The notes below the pieces were generated by a model. It ran no database searches. It worked only from the letters and a program-made list of their open reading frames with translations, and had not been told where the DNA came from. Positions 11,831 to 25,129 of a DNA stretch of 64,000 nucleotides are shown here, in pieces. The stretch spans positions 27,022,999 to 27,086,998 of the forward strand of contig CM017563.1 of the NCBI GenBank assembly GCA_007844125.1. Reading direction: 5' to 3'. The position numbers and the translations under genes are program-made. This DNA is from Sinonovacula constricta. Taxonomy: Eukaryota; Mollusca; Bivalvia; Cardiida; Solecurtidae. How positions within the stretch are numbered: position 1 is the first letter of the stretch; every line of letters begins with the position of its first letter.

Positions 11831-14790
11831 ATGTCAGACAGTGAAAAACATGCCAGTAGATCCAGCCCAGACAGGGACGTGGACAACAGAAGCGTCGCCA
11901 GAAGTCAGCGCAGTAGAGTAAAATCGTGTAGCAGTACTAGTTCGGCAACAAGGATAAGAGCTAAGGCATCGGCTGCCCGAGCCAGGTTAAAATATTTACC
12001 TAAAGAAGTGGACTTGAAACAGCAAAAGGCTCTGCTGGAGATAGAAATCGAGCTGTTGAAGGAAAAAAAATATGCAGCAGCAGAATCGGAGGTCCAGCGC
12101 ATTGGAAGAAATGTGTACTATTGACAAGTGGGAAGAAAGTGAGTTAGAGATAACACCACCAAGCCTTTCAGAAGAAAGGAGTCTAGAACAGAACGGTTTG
12201 TAGCATCTGTGAAAAGTGAAAATGTGAAACAATGTGAAAGAAACAATGCAAAATAATGATCATCATTCCATCCCACGGTTTGCTCAGTTGACTAGCTTCC
12301 TTTTAAAGAAGGACTTGATTGTCTCTCGATTTAAAGTATTCAATGACAGTCCTAGTGAATATTTCTCATGGAAAGCATCGTTCAACAACATTATCAACTA
12401 AGTAAATGCAAGTTCTCGGGAAGATATAGAACTTTTGATCAACTTTCTAGGTCCTGAATCCTCCAAGCAGGCACAGACTATAAGAACATCGAACACCAGT
12501 GATGTCAGGGTAGGTCGTAGAAAAATTTGGGAAAGACTTGAACAGAGATATGGGTCACCTGAACTCGTCGAATGTACATTGAAAAAGAAACGGTCTATGT
12601 TCCCAGTTGTGAACTTTAGAAACTAGGAAAAATTGTATGAACTCAGCGACTTGATTGATGAGATACAATCATACAAAGAACAGCAACACTATAGTCAGCT
12701 CCTTTCATATTTTGACACATCAGCTGGAGTAAACCCTATCATATCCAAGTTACCAAGCAATCTTCAGAACAGATGGATTGATAAGGCATCGAGATATAAA
12801 TCTAGCAGTGGTACAGCATTCCCTCCATTTTGGTTCTTTTGTGACTGTTAAAGCCATTACAAAAACATTGAATGATCCAAGTTTCTCATTTGACGGTTAC
12901 GTGATGTTGAAAGCTGTCATATTCACAGAAGTGATTCACATCGTCTTGACGAATGTCGGAAATTTTTGAAAAAATCTTTGCCTGAAAGAAAACAATAACT
13001 GAAAGAAAAGATAATAAAATATGCTACACGTGTTGTGTATTGTCCTCGCACATAGCAAAGGACTGTGTGAATCTAGTCAAATGTGCTCACTCAAAGTACA
13101 AAGCACCCATTGGCGTTACCCCATTGGCGATACATCCAACCAACATCCAGGGTCATCACAATTCAGCTGGAAGTTCTCATGGCGGGGAGCTCACACCGAA
13201 GCCTGTTGTAAAGTGCACAGACGTTTGTGGAGCTGGTTTTAGGGGCCGTTCATTTGCAAAGCAACTGTACCTTGGCCACCAGTGAACTCATGGACGCTCT
13301 TGAGGTCAAAGGTGAACAAGTTCATTATGAGCTGTCTTCATGTGCAGGTCTGCATCAGTCATCTAGAAGCAAAGTGCATCAGCTTACAGTGCAGTCAAGT
13401 GACAATTCATATATAATCTGCAGCTACCAACTGTGTATGAATGCAACAACATTCCACAGGATTATTCGGAGATAGCTACTGCAGACATCGCTAGGCACTT
13501 TCCACATCTACAGACAATAGCAGAGAATATATCTCCAATCGCCATAGATGTAGGGATCTCCTTGCTGATTAGCAGAGACAATACAGAAGCTAATTATATA
13601 AAGGAGCAAATAACAGCACCAAGAGGAGCACCATTTGCTCAGAAGTTAGGCCTGCGATGGGTTATCATCAGAGATGTTTGTCTAGGTAGAGTTTATAAGC
13701 CTAGAATTTCAGAAGCAAGGGTCAGCACCTTTAAGACCTGTATGGTAGATCAGGACAGGGCTACCATATTTCAGCCATGTTTAAGTAAAATAAACATGAA
13801 AGAATTTGAAAATAATAATTCAATTGTTCAACATGATTATCTTTTTAGAAAAACAAATAATGATGCAAAGGTGGGGCTGTCGATTAATGATCGAACTTTC
13901 TTGCGGGTCACGGACAGAGGGCTCTCTCAAACAGAAGATGGTCATTGGATCTCTCCATTACCATTTCGTGAGCCAAGAGAAAGATAAACAAATAACAGGC
14001 AAGCAGCTTTGAAACGTGCCCACATTTTGGACTCTAACCTGAAAAGAAACCCTGAAAAGAGAACATTTCATTATTTTCATGAAAAAGGTCCTAAAAGTGG
14101 AGCAGCAGAAGTGGGCCCCAGATCTCCACTGTAAAGGAGGTTTGGTATCTTCCAATATTTGGGGTTTATCACCCGCATAAACCAGAAAGATTAGGGGCGT
14201 GTTTGACTCGTCGGCAATTTTTAAAGGTGTACATGTATCCTTGAATGCTACCCTTCTATCGGGTCCAAATTTGACAAACTAATTACTAGGCACCCTGCTT
14301 CGATTCCGTCAAGACCAGTATGCCGTTGCAGCAGAAATCAAACAGATGTTTTATGCGTTCCTTGTAAAAGAAGAGCACAAGGATAACCTTCGTTTTTTTG
14401 GTATAAAACAATCCGACCAAAGAACTGATCGAATACCGAATGAGAGCACACGTATTTGGGAACAGCCCATCTCCAGCAGTTGCCACCTTTTGTTTGTGGA
14501 AGAGTGTAGAGAAGACGGAGTTGTACGGTAAACACGTCAAGGACTTTGTATAAAGGATTTTCTACGTAGATGATGGTTTGACATCTCTTTTAACAGTAGC
14601 CAGAGCTGTGAGCCTTGTAAAGCAAGCACAAAAGACCCTTCAAGCAGAAGGTTGGATCGAACTTCACAAAATAGTCTGAAAAAGTCCAGAAATAATGTGT
14701 TCCTTTCCAGAGGAAGATAGAGGAAAAGAAGTAAAATGTGGACAAGGATGCCTGAACAGACCACCAGAGAGGGGGATGATGATGACAACT
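11831..14790 (+). pseudogene. BEL/Pao LTR retrotransposon, gag-pro-RT, degenerate
   Basis: Successive fragments in three frames follow the BEL/Pao polyprotein order. A Ser/Arg-rich then Lys/Glu-rich coiled-coil start from ATG 11831 (LEIEIELLKEKKYAAAESEV) is followed by a Gag region with FKVFNDSPSEYFSWKASFNN (about 12330) and IWERLEQRYGSPELVE. A decayed zinc-knuckle region (SHIAKDCVNLVKC, about 13045) comes next. A retropepsin-like part (13430-13700) has ARHFPHLQTIAENISPIAID and LGLRWVIIRDVCLG. The pro-RT linker has GHWISPLPFREPRER. Reverse transcriptase pieces have RQDQYAVAAEIKQMFYAFLV (about 14310) and the catalytic FYVDD at 14560-14574. Many stops and frameshifts make it inactive. RNase H, integrase and LTRs were not seen. 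Confidence 0.85.
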
Positions 14791-14879
14791 AGTAGCCGCT
14801 AATTGAAATGTTAAAGCTTTGACATATTCCCTGGATCTAATACTATCGTAATTTTTTCATCTTTCACGAAGCTTTAAAC

Positions 14880-17800
14880 CTATATAGAATGAGTACATGG
14901 TGGAGTACAAGTATAAGCCTATAGAATGGATGTCTGGTGGGGTACAAGTATAAGCCTGGAGAAAGGGTGTCATGTGTAGTACAAGTATAAGCCAATAGAA
15001 TGGATGTCTGGTGGGGTACAAGTAAAAGCCTAGAGAAAGGGTGTCTTGTGTAGTACAAGTATAAGCCAATAGAATGGATGCCTGGAGGAGTACAAGTATA
15101 AGCCTAAAAAATGGGTGTCTGGATGGGTACAAGTATAAGCCTGGAGAAAGGGTGTCATGTGTAGTACAAGTATAAGCCAATAGAATGGATGTCTGGTGGG
15201 GTACAAGTAAAAGCCTAGAGAAAGGGTGTCTTGTGTAGTACAAGTATAAGCCAATAGAATGGATGCCTGGAGGAGTACAAGTATTAGCCTATAAAATGGG
15301 TGTCTGGATGGGTACAAGTATAAGCTTATAGAATGTGTGTCTGGTGGAGTACTACAAGAAACAGCCTATAGAATGGGTGTCAGGTGGAGTACAAATATAT
15401 TCCTACAAAATGGTTATGCATTGGAGTACAAGTATATGTCTATAGAATGTATGTCGAGTACAAGTATAAGTCTACAGAAAGGGAGCAGTGGAGTACAAGT
15501 ATAAGCCTATAGAATGGATGTCTGGTGGAGTACAAGTATAAGCTTATAGTTTGGGTGTCTGGTGGAATAGAAGTATAAACCTATAGAATTGGTGTTTTAT
15601 GGAGTACAAATATAATACTACAGAATTAGCATGTAATGGAGTACAATTAGCAGTTTGTAGAATGTGTGGTTGGTGGAGTACAAGTATAAGCCTACAGAAA
15701 GGTTTTGCAGTGAAGTACAAGAAGCAACCTATAAAATTGTTGTAAAGTGGAGTAGAATTATAAAGTTACAGAATTGGTATACAGTAGAGAACAAGAAGCA
15801 GCCCATAGAATGTGTGTCTGGTGGAGTACAAGTATAAGCCTACAGAATGTGTATGCAGTGGAGTACAATAGGCAGCCTATAGAATGGATGTACAGTGGAA
15901 TACAAGAAGCAGCCTTTAGAATGGGTGTCTAGTGGAGTACATGTATAAGCATACAGACTAGGAATGCAGGGGAGACCAAGTTGCAGCCTATAGAATGGGT
16001 GTCTGATAGAGTACATGTATAAGGCTAGAGAGTGGATGTGTTCTTGAGTACAAGTAAAAGCCTATAGAATGGGTGTCTGGTGTAGTACAAGTATAAAACT
16101 AAAGAATGGGTGTCTGGTAGAGTACAAGTAAAAGCCTATAGAATGGGTGTCTGGTGTAGTACAAGTATTTGTCTATAGAATGGATGTCTGGTGGAGTACA
16201 AGTATATGTATATAGAATGGATGTCTGGTGGAGTAGAATTATATGTCTATAGAATGGGTGTCTGGTGGAGTACAAGTATTAGCCAATAGAATGGATGTCT
16301 AGTGGGGTACAAATATAAGCCTGTAGAATGGGTGTCTGGTGGGGTACAAGTAAAAGCCTAGAGAAAGGGTGTCTTGTGTAGTACAAGTATAAGCCAATAG
16401 AATGGATGCCTGGAGGAGTACAAGTATTAGCCTATAAAATGGGTGTCTGGATGGGTACAAGTATAAGCTTATAGAATGTGTGTCTGGTGGAGTACTACAA
16501 GAAACAGCCTATAGAATGGGTGTCAGGTGGAGTACAAATATATTCCTACAAAATGGTTATGCATTGGAGTACAAGTATATGTCTATAGAATGTATGTCGA
16601 GTACAAGTATAAGTCTACAGAAAGGGAGCAGTGGAGTACAAGTATAAGCCTATAGAATGGATGTCTGGTGGAGTACAAGTATAAGCTTATAGTTTGGGTG
16701 TCTGGTGGAATAGAAGTATAAACCTATAGAATTGGTGTTTTATGGAGTACAAATATAATACTACAGAATTAGCATGTAATGGAGTACAATTAGCAGTTTG
16801 TAGAATGTGTGGTTGGTGGAGTACAAGTATAAGCCTACAGAAAGGTTTTGCAGTGGAGTACAAGAAGCAACCTATAAAATTGTTGTAAAGTGGAGTAGAA
16901 TTATAAAGTTACAGAATTGGTATACAGTAGAGAACAAGAAGCAGCCCATAGAATGTGTGTCTGGTGGAGTACAAGTATAAGCCTACAGAATGTGTATGCA
17001 GTGGAGTACAATAGGCAGCCTATAGAATGGATGTACAGTGGAATACAAGAAGCAGCCTTTAGAATGGGTGTCTAGTGGAGTACATGTATAAGCATACAGA
17101 CTAGGAATGCAGGGGAGACCAAGTTGCAGCCTATAGAATGGGTGTCTGATAGAGTACATGTATAAGGCTAGAGAGTGGATGTGTTCTTGAGTACAAGTAA
17201 AAGCCTATAGAATGGGTGTCTGGTGTAGTACAAGTATAAGCCTATAGAATGGGTGTCTGGTGGAGTACAAGTATATGTCTATAGAATGGGTGTCTGGTGG
17301 AGTACAAGTATATGTCTATAGAATGGATGTCTGGTGGAGTAGAATTATATGTCTATAGAATGGGTGTCTGGTGGAGTACAAGTATTAGCCAATAGAATGG
17401 ATGTCTAGTGGGGTACAAATATAAGCCTGTAGAATGGGTGTCTGGTGGAGTACAAGTATATGTATATAGAATGGATGTCTGGTGGAGTAGAATGATATGT
17501 CTATAGAATGGGTGTCTGGTGGAGTACAAGTATTAGCCAATAGAATGGATGTCTAGTGGGGTACAAATATAAGCCTGTAGAATGGGTGTCTGGTGGAGTA
17601 CAAGTATTAGCCAATAGAATGGATGTCTAGTGGAGTACAATAGGCAGCCTATAGAATGGATGTACAGTGGAATACAAGAAGCAGCCTTTAGAATGGGTGT
17701 CTAGTGGAGTACATGTATAAGCATACAGACTAGGAATGCAGGGAAGACCAAGTTGCAGCCTATAGAATGGGTGTCTGATAGAGTACATGTATAAGGCTAG

Positions 17801-19610
17801 AGAGTGGATGTGTTCTTTAGTACAAGTAAAAGCCTATAGAATGGGTGTCTGGTGTAGTACAAGTATTTGTCTATAGAATGGGTGTCTGGTGGAGTACAAG
17901 TATATGTCTATAGAATGGATGTCTGGTGGAGTACAAGTATATGTATATAGAATGGATGTCTGGTGGAGTAGAATTATATGTCTATAGAATGGGTGTCTGG
18001 TGGAGTACAAGTATTAGCCAATAGAATGGATGTCTAGTGGGGTACAAATATAAGCCTGTAGAATGGGTGTCTGGTGGAGTACAAGTATTAGCCAATAGAA
18101 TGGATGTCTAGTGGGGTACAAATATAAGCCTATAGAATGGGTGTCTGGTGGAGTACAAGTATTAGCCAATAGAATGGATGTCTAGTGGGGTACAAATATA
18201 AGCCTATAGAATGGATGTCTGGAGGAGTACAAGTATAAGCCTAAGAATGGATGTCTGGTGGAGTACAAGTATAAGCCAATAGAATGGATGTCTGGTGAAG
18301 TACAAGTATAAGCCTGTAGAGTGGATGTCTGGTGGAGTACAAGTATAAGCCAAGAGAATGGGTGTCTAGAGGAGTACAAGTATAAGCCTATAGAATGGAT
18401 GTCTGGTGGAGTACAAGTATTAGCCAATAGAATGGATGTCTGGTGGAGTACAAGTATAAGCCTATAGAATGGATGTCTGGTGGAGTACAAGTATAAGCCT
18501 ATAGAATGGGTGTCTGGTGGAGTACAAGTATAAGCCTATAGAATGGATGTCTGGAGGAGTACAAGTATAGGCCTATAGAACGGATGTCTTGAGGAGTACA
18601 AGTATAAGCCTATAAAATGGATGTCTGGTGGAGTACAAGTATAAGCCTATAGAATGGGTGTTTGGTGGAGTACAAGTATAAGCCTATAGAATGGATGTCT
18701 GGTGGAGTACAAGTATAAGCCAATAGAATGGGTGTCTGGAGGAGTACAAGTATAAGCCTATAGAGTGGATGTCTGGTGGAGTACAAGTATAAGCCTATAG
18801 AATGGATGTCTGGTGGAGTACAAGTATAAGCCTATAGAATGGATGTCTGGTGGAGTACAAGTATATGTCTATAGAATGGATGTCTGGTGAAGTACAAGTA
18901 TTAGCCAATAGAATGGATGTCTGGTGGAGTACAAGTATAAGCCTATAGAATGGATGTCTGGTGGAGTACAAGTATAAGCCTATAGAATGGATGTCTGGTG
19001 AAGTACAAGTATATGTCTATAGAATGGATGTCTGGTGGAGTACAAGTATATGTCTATAGAATGGATGTCTGGTGAAGTACAAGTATATGTCTATAGAATG
19101 GATGTCTGGTGGAGTACAAGTATATGTCTATAGAATGGATGTCTGGTGGAGTACAAGTATAAGCCTATAGAATGGATGTCTGGTGGAGTACAAGTATAAG
19201 CCAATAGAATGGATGTCTGGTGGAGTACAAGTATAAGCCTATAGAATGGATGTCTGGTGGAGTACAAGTATATGTCTATAGAATGGATGTCTGGTGGAGT
19301 ACAAGTATAATCATATAGAATGGATGTCTGGTGGAGTACAAGTATAAGCCTATAGAATGGATGTCTGGTGGAGTACAAGTATAAGCCAATAGAATGGATG
19401 TCTGGTGGAGTACAAGTTTAAGCCTACAGAATGGATGTCTGGTGAAGTACAAGTATAAGCCAATAGAATGGATGTCTGGTGGAGTACAAGTATAAGCCTA
19501 TAAAATGGATGTCTGGTGGAGTACAAGTATAATCATATAGAATGGATGTCTGGTGGTGTACAAGTATAAGCCTATAGAATGGATGTCTGGTGGAGTACAA
19601 GTATAAGCCT
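14880..19610. repeat. Minisatellite, 37-bp monomer section
   Basis: These are tandem copies of a 37-bp unit beginning GTACAAGTATAAGCCTATAG and ending ATGTCTGGTGGA. Units between 14.88 and 18.2 kb are diverged and differ in length. From about 18.2 kb to 19.6 kb they are nearly identical, showing local homogenisation. Because 37 is not a multiple of 3, three monomers encode a 37-residue period on the minus strand. The open frames here are therefore repeat artefacts with no start context, splice sites or domains. Confidence 0.97.
15180..17460. repeat. Segmental tandem duplication of about 1143 bp inside the array
   Basis: Irregular landmarks recur 1143 bp apart: GAATGTGTGTCTGGTGGAG with TACTACAAGAAACAGCC at 15331 and 16474, and GAGTACAATAGGCAGCC at 15861 and 17004. 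The copied block includes diverged monomers with unusual variants, so it was duplicated as a unit. A third partial copy of its right part appears at about 17625-17850. Confidence 0.85.
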
Positions 19611-22600
19611 ATAGAACGGTTGTGTAGTGGGTACAAGAATAAGCCTATAGAACGGTTGTGTAGTGAGTACAAGAATAAGCCTATAGAATGGTTGTGTAGA
19701 GGGTACAAGAATAAGCCTATAGAACGGTTGTGTAGTGGGTACAAGAATAAGCCTATATAACGGTTGAGTAGTGGGTACAAGAATAAGCCTATAGAATGGT
19801 TGTGTAGTGGGTACAAGAATAAGCCTATATAACGGTTGAGTAGTGGGTACAAGAATAAGCCTATAGAATGGTTGTGTAGTGGGTACAAGAATAAGCCTAT
19901 ATAACGGTTGAGTAGTGGGTACAAGAATAAGCCTATAGAACGGTTGTGTAGTGGGTACAAGAATAAGCCTATATAACGGTTGAGTAGTGGGTACAAGAAT
20001 AAGCCTATAGAACGGTTGTGTAGTGGGTACAAGAATAAGCCTATATAACGGTTGTGTAGAGGGTACAAGAATAAGCTTATAGAACGGTTGTGTAGTGAGT
20101 ACAAGAATAAGCCTATAGAACGGTTGTGTAGTGAGTACAAGAATAAGCCTATAGAACGGTTGTGTAGTGAGTACAAGAATAAGCCTATAGAACGGTTGTG
20201 TAGAGGGTACAAGAATAAGCCTATAGAACGGTTGTGTAGTGGGTACAAGAATAAGCCTATAGAACGGTTGTGTAAAGGGTACAAGAATAAGCCTATATAA
20301 CGGTTGTGTAGAGGGTACAAGAATAAGCCTATATAACGGTTGTGTAGTGGGTACAAGTATAAGCCTATAGAATGGATGTCTGGTGGAGTACAAGTATAAG
20401 CCTATAGAACGGTTGTGTAGTGAGTACAAGAATAAGCCTATAGAACGGTTGTGTAGTGAGTACAAGAATAAACCTATAGAACAGTTGTGTAGTCGGTACA
20501 AGAATACGCCTATAGAACGGTTGTGTAGTGGGTACAAGAATAAGCCTATATAACGGTTGAGTAGTGGGTACAAGAATACGCCTATATAACGGTTGTGTAG
20601 TGGGTACAAGAATAAGCCTATAGAACGGTTGTGTAGTGGGTACAAGAATAAGCCTATAGTACGGTTGTGTAGTGGGTACAAGTATAAGCCTATAGAACGG
20701 TTGTGTAGTGGGTACAAGAATACGCCTATATAACGGTTGTGTAGAGGGTACAAGAAGAAGCCTATAGAACGGTTGTGTAGAGGGTACAAGAATAAGCCTA
20801 TATAACGGTTGTGTAGAGGGTACAAGAATAAACCTATAGAACGGTTGTGTAGTGGGTACAAGAATACGCCTATATAACGGTTGTGTAGAGGGTACAAGAA
20901 TAAACCTATAGAACGGTTGTGTAGTCGGTACAAGAATACGCCTATAGAACGGTTGTGTAGTGGGTACAAGAATAAGCCTATATAACGGTTGAGTAGTGGG
21001 TACAAGAATAAGCCTATAGAACGGTTGTGTAGTGGGTACAAGAATAAGCCTATATAACGGTTGAGTAGTGGGTACAAGAATAAGCCTATAGAACGGTTGT
21101 GTAGTGGGTACAAGAATAAGCCTATATAACGGTTGTGTAGAGGGTACAAGAATAAGCCTATAGAACGGTTGTGTAGTGAGTACAAGAATAAGCCTATAGA
21201 ACGGTTGTGTAGTGAGTACAAGAATAAGCCTATAGAACGGTTGTGTAGTGAGTACAAGAATAAGCCTATATAACGGTTGTGTAGAGGGTACAAGAATAAG
21301 CCTATAGAACGGTTGTGTAGTGGGTACAAGAATAAGCCTATAGAACGGTTGTGTAAAGGGTACAAGAATAGGCCTATATAACAGTTGTGTAGAGGGTACA
21401 AGAATAAGCCTATATAACGGTTGTGTAGTGGGTACAAGTATAAGCCTATAGAATGGATGTCTGGTGGAGTACAAGTATAAGCCCATAGAACGGTTGTGTA
21501 GTGAGTACAAGAATAAGCCTATAGAACGGTTGTGTAGTGAGTACAAGAATAAACCTATAGAACGGTTGTGTAGTCGGTACAAGAATACGCCTATAGAACG
21601 GTTGTGTAGTGGGTACAAGAATAAGCCTATATAACGGTTGAGTAGTGGGTACAAGAATAAGCCTATAGAACGGTTGTGTAGTGGGTACAAGAATAAGCCT
21701 ATATAACGGTTGAGTAGTGGGTACAAGAATAAGCCTATAGAACGGTTGTGTAGTGGGTACAAGAATAAGCCTATATAACGGTTGAGTAGTGGGTACAAGA
21801 ATAAGCCTATAGAACGGTTGTGTAGTGGGTACAAGAATAAGCCTACATAACGGTTGTGTAGAGGGTACAAGAATAAGCTTATAGAACGGTTGTGTAGTGA
21901 GTACAAGAATAAGCCTATAGAACGGTTGTGTAGTGAGTACAAGAATAAGCCTATAGAACGGTTGTGTAGTGAGTCCAAGAATAAGCCTATAGAACGGTTG
22001 TGTAGAGGGTACAAGAATAAGCCTATAGAACGGTTGTGTAGTGGGTACAAGAATAAGCCTATAGAACGGTTGTGTAAAGGGTACAAGAATAAGCCTATAT
22101 AACGGTTGTGTAGAGGGTACAAGAATAAGCCTATATAACGGTTGTGTAGTGGGTACAAGTATAAGCCTATAGAATGGATGTCTGGTGGAGTACAAGTATA
22201 AGCCTATAGAACGGTTGTGTAGTGAGTACAAGAATAAGCCTATAGAACGGTTGTGTAGTGAGTACAAGAATAAACCTATAGAACAGTTGTGTAGTCGGTA
22301 CAAGAATACGCCTATAGAACGGTTGTGTAGTGGGTACAAGAATAAGCCTATATAACGGTTGAGTAGTGGGTACAAGAATACGCCTATATAACGGTTGTGT
22401 AGTGGGTACAAGAATAAGCCTATAGAACGGTTGTGTAGTGGGTACAAGAATAAGCCTATAGTACGGTTGTGTAGTGGGTACAAGTATAAGCCTATAGAAC
22501 GGTTGTGTAGTGGGTACAAGAATACGCCTATATAACGGTTGTGTAGAGGGTACAAGAAGAAGCCTATAGAACGGTTGTGTAGAGGGTACAAGAATAAGCC

Positions 22601-23770
22601 TATATAACGGTTGTGTAGAGGGTACAAGAATAAACCTATAGAACGGTTGTGTAGAGGGTACAAGAATACGCCTATATAACGGTTGTGTAGAGGGTACAAG
22701 AATAAACCTATAGAACGGTTGTGTAGTCGGTACAAGAATACGCCTATAGAACGGTTGTGTAGTGGGTACAAGAATAAGCCTATATAACGGTTGAGTAGTG
22801 GGTACAAGAATAAGCCTATAGAACGGTTGTGTAGTGGGTACAAGAATAAGCCTATATAACGGTTGAGTAGTGGGTACAAGAATAAGCCTATAGAACGGTT
22901 GTGTAGTGGGTACAAGAATAAGCCTATATAACGGTTGTGTAGAGGGTACAAGAATAAGCCTATAGAACGGTTGTGTAGTGAGTACAAGAATAAGCCTATA
23001 GAACGGTTGTGTAGTGAGTACAAGAATAAGCCTATAGAACGGTTGTGTAGTGAGTACAAGAATAAGCCTATATAACGGTTGTGTAGAGGGTACAAGAATA
23101 AGCCTATAGAACGGTTGTGTAGTGGGTACAAGAATAAGCCTATAGAACGGTTGTGTAAAGGGTACAAGAATAGGCCTATATAACGGTTGTGTAGAGGGTA
23201 CAAGAATAAGCCTATATAACGGTTGTGTAGTGGGTACAAGTATAAGCCTATAGAATGGATGTCTGGTGGAGTACAAGTATAAGCCCATAGAATGGTTGTG
23301 TAGTGAGTACAAGAATAAGCCTATAGAACGGTTGTGTAGTGAGTACAAGAATAAACCTATAGAACGGTTGTGTAGTCGGTACAAGAATACGCCTATAGAA
23401 CGGTTGTGTAGTGGGTACAAGAATAAGCCTATATAACGGTTGAGTAGTGGGTACAAGAATAAGCCTATAGAACGGTTGTGTAGTGGGTACAAGAATAAGC
23501 CTATATAACGGTTGAGTAGTGGGTACAAGAATAAGCCTATAGAACGGTTGTGTAGTCGGTACAAGAATAAGCCTATATAACGGTTGTGTAGAGGGTACAA
23601 GAATAAGCCTATAGAACGGTTGTGTAGTGGGTACAAGAATAAGCCTATATAACGGTTGTGTAGTGGGTACAAGAATAAGCCTATAGAACGGTTGTGTAGT
23701 GGGTACAAGAATAAGCCTATATAACGGTTGTGTAGAGGGTACAAGAATAAGCCTATAGAATGGCTGTGTG
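19611..23770. repeat. Minisatellite, 36-bp monomers with 1802-bp higher-order repeat
   Basis: The monomer changes here to 36 bp, starting GTACAAGAATAAGCCTATAG and ending GTTGTGTAGTGG. Single 37-bp type monomers remain at 20356, 21437, 22158 and 23239. The spacings are 1081, 721 and 1081 bp, so 1081+721 gives an 1802-bp higher-order unit of 50 monomers (48 of 36 bp plus 2 of 37 bp). A rare variant (CCTATAGTACGG) recurs at 20657 and 22459, 1802 bp apart, which supports this. Because 36 is divisible by 3, the minus strand stays open for up to about 620 codons with a 12-residue period (LHNRSIGLFLYP). These frames should not be called genes. Confidence 0.95.
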
Positions 23771-23879
23771 AATGAGTATAAGTATAAGCTATAGAATAGG
23801 TGTCTGCATAATAATCATAAAAATATCTTTATGTAACGAAGGTAAGTCATAAGTCATATACAGATACAAATACATGCAC

Positions 23880-24480
23880 CTCTTTTCTAACAGAGGCCTT
23901 CGGCAACAATGCGAATACAATAGAAAATATGATTGTAATTTGAATTACATAAAAGCATGGATGAAGATGACAATGTAAAGATGATTATGATTATCAATAG
24001 AACGTTTCTCGAATAAATATTGCATAATGGAGATTGAGGTAAAATCAATAATTCAGATAATTATGTTAATATAATAATAGGATATTATCCAATGATTACA
24101 TAAAACTGGGTCCCGTATTGGATATTGAAGTATGCATTTTTAATATTCAACTACAAGTTATATTTATGTTTAAATTCCTTTCCAAATTTTAAGCGGTAAT
24201 GTATGTATATCATTTCTCATCTATTGATCCATCAGTAAAGTGTGTAACATGTTCTTAAAATAATCTATATTAAAGTTTTTATTAATACATAACGGCAAGC
24301 TATTCCATAAATTAACTCTGTAGAATTTGATGAATGTTTTTTTAAATATATAAATTTTCCGACAGTCGGCCGTGTTGCTCTTCCCTCATACATTTAAACA
24401 TGTAGGTCAGCTGAAGTCCTGTGAGAGATTTCGGACACATATCTAATTTAGTGTGTTCTGAAATCTATTACTTGAACTAT
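23880..24480 (-). mobile_element. LINE 3' end
   Basis: Reading the minus strand, a decayed C-terminal LINE protein tail (RVNLWNSLPLC-like, about 24320-24280) is followed by a 3' untranslated region. The part at 24090-24130 is the near-exact reverse complement of 62930-62960 (GGGACCCAGTTTTATGTA), and the part at about 23890-23930 corresponds to 63160-63220. This is a second, inverted copy of the same non-LTR retrotransposon family as the one at 61.7-63.2 kb. Confidence 0.7.
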
Positions 24481-24489
24481 TCTTGCTAA

Positions 24490-25100
24490 GAATAATTGGG
24501 GAATAGGGACCAAGACATCTTCAAAATTGACGAACTACAGATAAAAATACAGATAAAAATCAATAGATGCCAATTTTTAAGACCTTAATATATAGAAAAC
24601 AACAGCAATAATATATTCAATATATTATATCATAAATTTCCGGTTGCTTTTGCTGTTTTGCTAAAAGTATACATGTAAACTGTCATCATAAATTCAAAAC
24701 TGAAGGAAGAAGTAGCAGCTCGGACTATCTATGTAAATCTGGAATATCATTGAAAAGGGTGATATTCATCTGTGGTTCTTGTGGAACATAGATTTTCTTA
24801 CCATGACAAACACATGGAAAATCCATTGACCCATGGTTAAGTTACATATCGGACAAGCTCAAAAGCATTGATTGTTTACCATTACATGAACATTTATATT
24901 TTGGGTACGCAATGAAGTTCTTGTGTTTGATGCCGTCTCATCAAGACTGATAGTCCAGTCAGGGTAAATTTTGACGTAGACAAAATTGCAAAAGTTTCAA
25001 TTTGTATAGCAACAGATAGACTTTGCGAAGAATAATCAACAGAAAAAAGTTGCACATTCAAAGTTTTGCGCAACTTTTTTAATTCGACTTTAAACTTTAC
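24490..25100. other. AT-rich spacer with small hairpin
   Basis: No exon was recognised. At 25043-25080 an 11-bp perfect inverted repeat (AAAAAAGTTGC / GCAACTTTTTT) with a 16-nt loop can form a hairpin. Confidence 0.5.
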
Positions 25101-25129
25101 AAATGTGGATCAAGTTTAATATGCTCCTC

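Noticed and set aside
20052..20300. Plus-strand open frame with repeating Cys-Tyr-Lys-Asn-Lys units
   Set aside because: It is the complement of the 36-bp minisatellite; a multiple-of-three unit keeps the frame open automatically.
14880..23770. CRISPR-like array
   Set aside because: The repeats are contiguous without unique spacers, and the sequence is eukaryotic; the same holds for the 31-bp array at 50.86 kb.
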